Assembly (NCBI RefSeq): GCF_900103605.1
Contig: NZ_FNHY01000009.1
Location: forward strand, 1 to 64,000
From: Psychrobacillus sp. OK028
Lineage (GTDB): Bacteria; Bacillota; Bacilli; Bacillales_A; Planococcaceae
DNA length: 64,000 nt
Direction: 5' to 3'
Below, piece after piece: positions 63,525 to 64,000 of this stretch (its first letter is position 1; every line of letters starts with the position of its first letter). The notes beneath the pieces were generated by a model that was given only the letters and a program-made list of their open reading frames with translations, made no database searches and was not told the DNA's origin. Both the position numbers and the translations under genes were made by a program.

Positions 63525-64000
63525 TTAGTTGCGTAATGGTTTACCTTTCACTAGCATGTGCTGCATTCTTGCTTGCGACTTTGGATCTGCCACCAAGCTT
63601 AAGAAAGCTTCTCGCTCTAAGTTAAGTAAATATTGCTCATCCACTAACGTACCGTATGGAACTTCTCCACCTGCAATAACATAAGCAAGCTTTTTCGCGA
63701 TTTTGAGGTCGTGCTCACTGATATATCCTGAAAGAAGCATTCCTTCAGCACCTAAAATAAGTGCAGCGTAGCCAGGTGACCCTGAAACAGGTACTTTTTC
63801 ACGAATCGGTGCTTTATACCCTGCTTCGGCATGAGCTAACACTGCTTGCTTCGCATCGTAAATTAAATGGTCTGGGTTCACGCTTATACCGTCTGCAAAA
63901 TTCAAGAAATTATTTTCACGAGCTTCCTCACCCGATGTTGAAACCTTTGCCATAGCTATTGTTTCAAATACTCTGCTTGCAACAGATAAATAGTCAACTT
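63525..64000 (-). CDS. fadN: 3-hydroxyacyl-CoA dehydrogenase/enoyl-CoA hydratase FadN, C-terminal part (partial)
   Basis: The frame is open from the right edge (first full codon ends at 63998) to the stop at 63525, giving about 158 C-terminal residues of a protein of about 790. The ATG at 63953 is internal, as coding sequence VDYLSVASRVFE continues upstream. The part seen matches the C-terminal region of B. subtilis FadN/YusL (ALILGAEGMLLSGYISEHDLKIAKKLA in outline). NAD and hydratase active sites lie outside the window. First known gene of the fadNAE operon here. Confidence 0.92.
   Translation of the reverse strand, partial: VDYLSVASRVFETIAMAKVSTSGEEARENNFLNFADGISVNPDHLIYDAKQAVLAHAEAGYKAPIREKVPVSGSPGYAALILGAEGMLLSGYISEHDLKIAKKLAYVIAGGEVPYGTLVDEQYLLNLEREAFLSLVADPKSQARMQHMLVKGKPLRN

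Overview
The window reads as the chromosome of a low-GC, endospore-forming Firmicute of the order Bacillales, probably Planococcaceae/Caryophanaceae (Psychrobacillus, Lysinibacillus or Sporosarcina-like). The evidence is the AT-rich composition, strong GGAGG ribosome binding sites with many GTG/TTG starts, a sporulation gene (yunB) and long collinearity with the Bacillus subtilis yug-yuf-yui-yut-yun-yur-yus region. The genus is an inference. No prophage, plasmid or insertion sequence was seen.

Layout. 1-43 is the 5' end of a 16S rRNA gene pointing out of the window, with tandem promoters at 210-322. 687-2409 is an mgtC-like gene plus a cation diffusion facilitator. 2486-9306 holds an alcohol dehydrogenase and an arginine/ornithine catabolic cluster (rocG, rocD, rocA) with a divergent RocR-like regulator that has lost the GAFTGA loop. 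9470-14057 has yugI, an ECF sigma factor with a 709-residue membrane anti-sigma candidate, and a frameshifted sodium symporter. 14148-21842 carries a small XRE regulator, yugE/patB, a cyclophilin lipoprotein, an MFS exporter, a class A PBP, a P-loop kinase-like gene and yufK. 22086-27854 is the complete seven-gene mrpABCDEFG Na+/H+ antiporter operon. 28030-38440 holds yuiE, yuiD, yuiB, yuiA, type II NADH dehydrogenase and the Fe-S/redox genes yutM, yutI, yuzD, yutJ, yuzB, then yutF, yutE, yutD. 38455-45240 contains lipA, a lysine-riboswitch-controlled NhaC-type transporter and yunB, yunD, yunE, yunF. 45423-47485 is an FAD monooxygenase and a DUF3891 gene. 47628-52808 is the sufCDSUB operon. 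53100-55754 holds a small ATT-start gene candidate, a dicarboxylate symporter and a NERD-domain gene. 56064-60425 is SAM-riboswitch-controlled metNPQ, yusE, yusF, gcvH and yusI. 60515-64000 is fadN(partial)-fadA-fadE.

Functional themes are nitrogen and carbon from arginine/ornithine, Na+/pH homeostasis, Fe-S cluster assembly and delivery, lipoate and glycine cleavage, methionine and lysine uptake under riboswitches, and fatty-acid beta-oxidation.

The most unusual structure is a set of four intergenic arrays with a 21-bp period (12-bp core plus 9-bp variable spacer) at 16.0, 37.9, 54.7 and 55.9 kb. Three share the core TTTATGGGCTAT and one uses TTTAGTTGGAAT. Two of them flank the NERD-domain gene, whose stop codon lies inside a repeat unit. 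Other points worth a look are the roc control region, two hairpins that would hide ribosome binding sites (yuiB, yunB), and tandem Fur-family-like boxes in front of suf.
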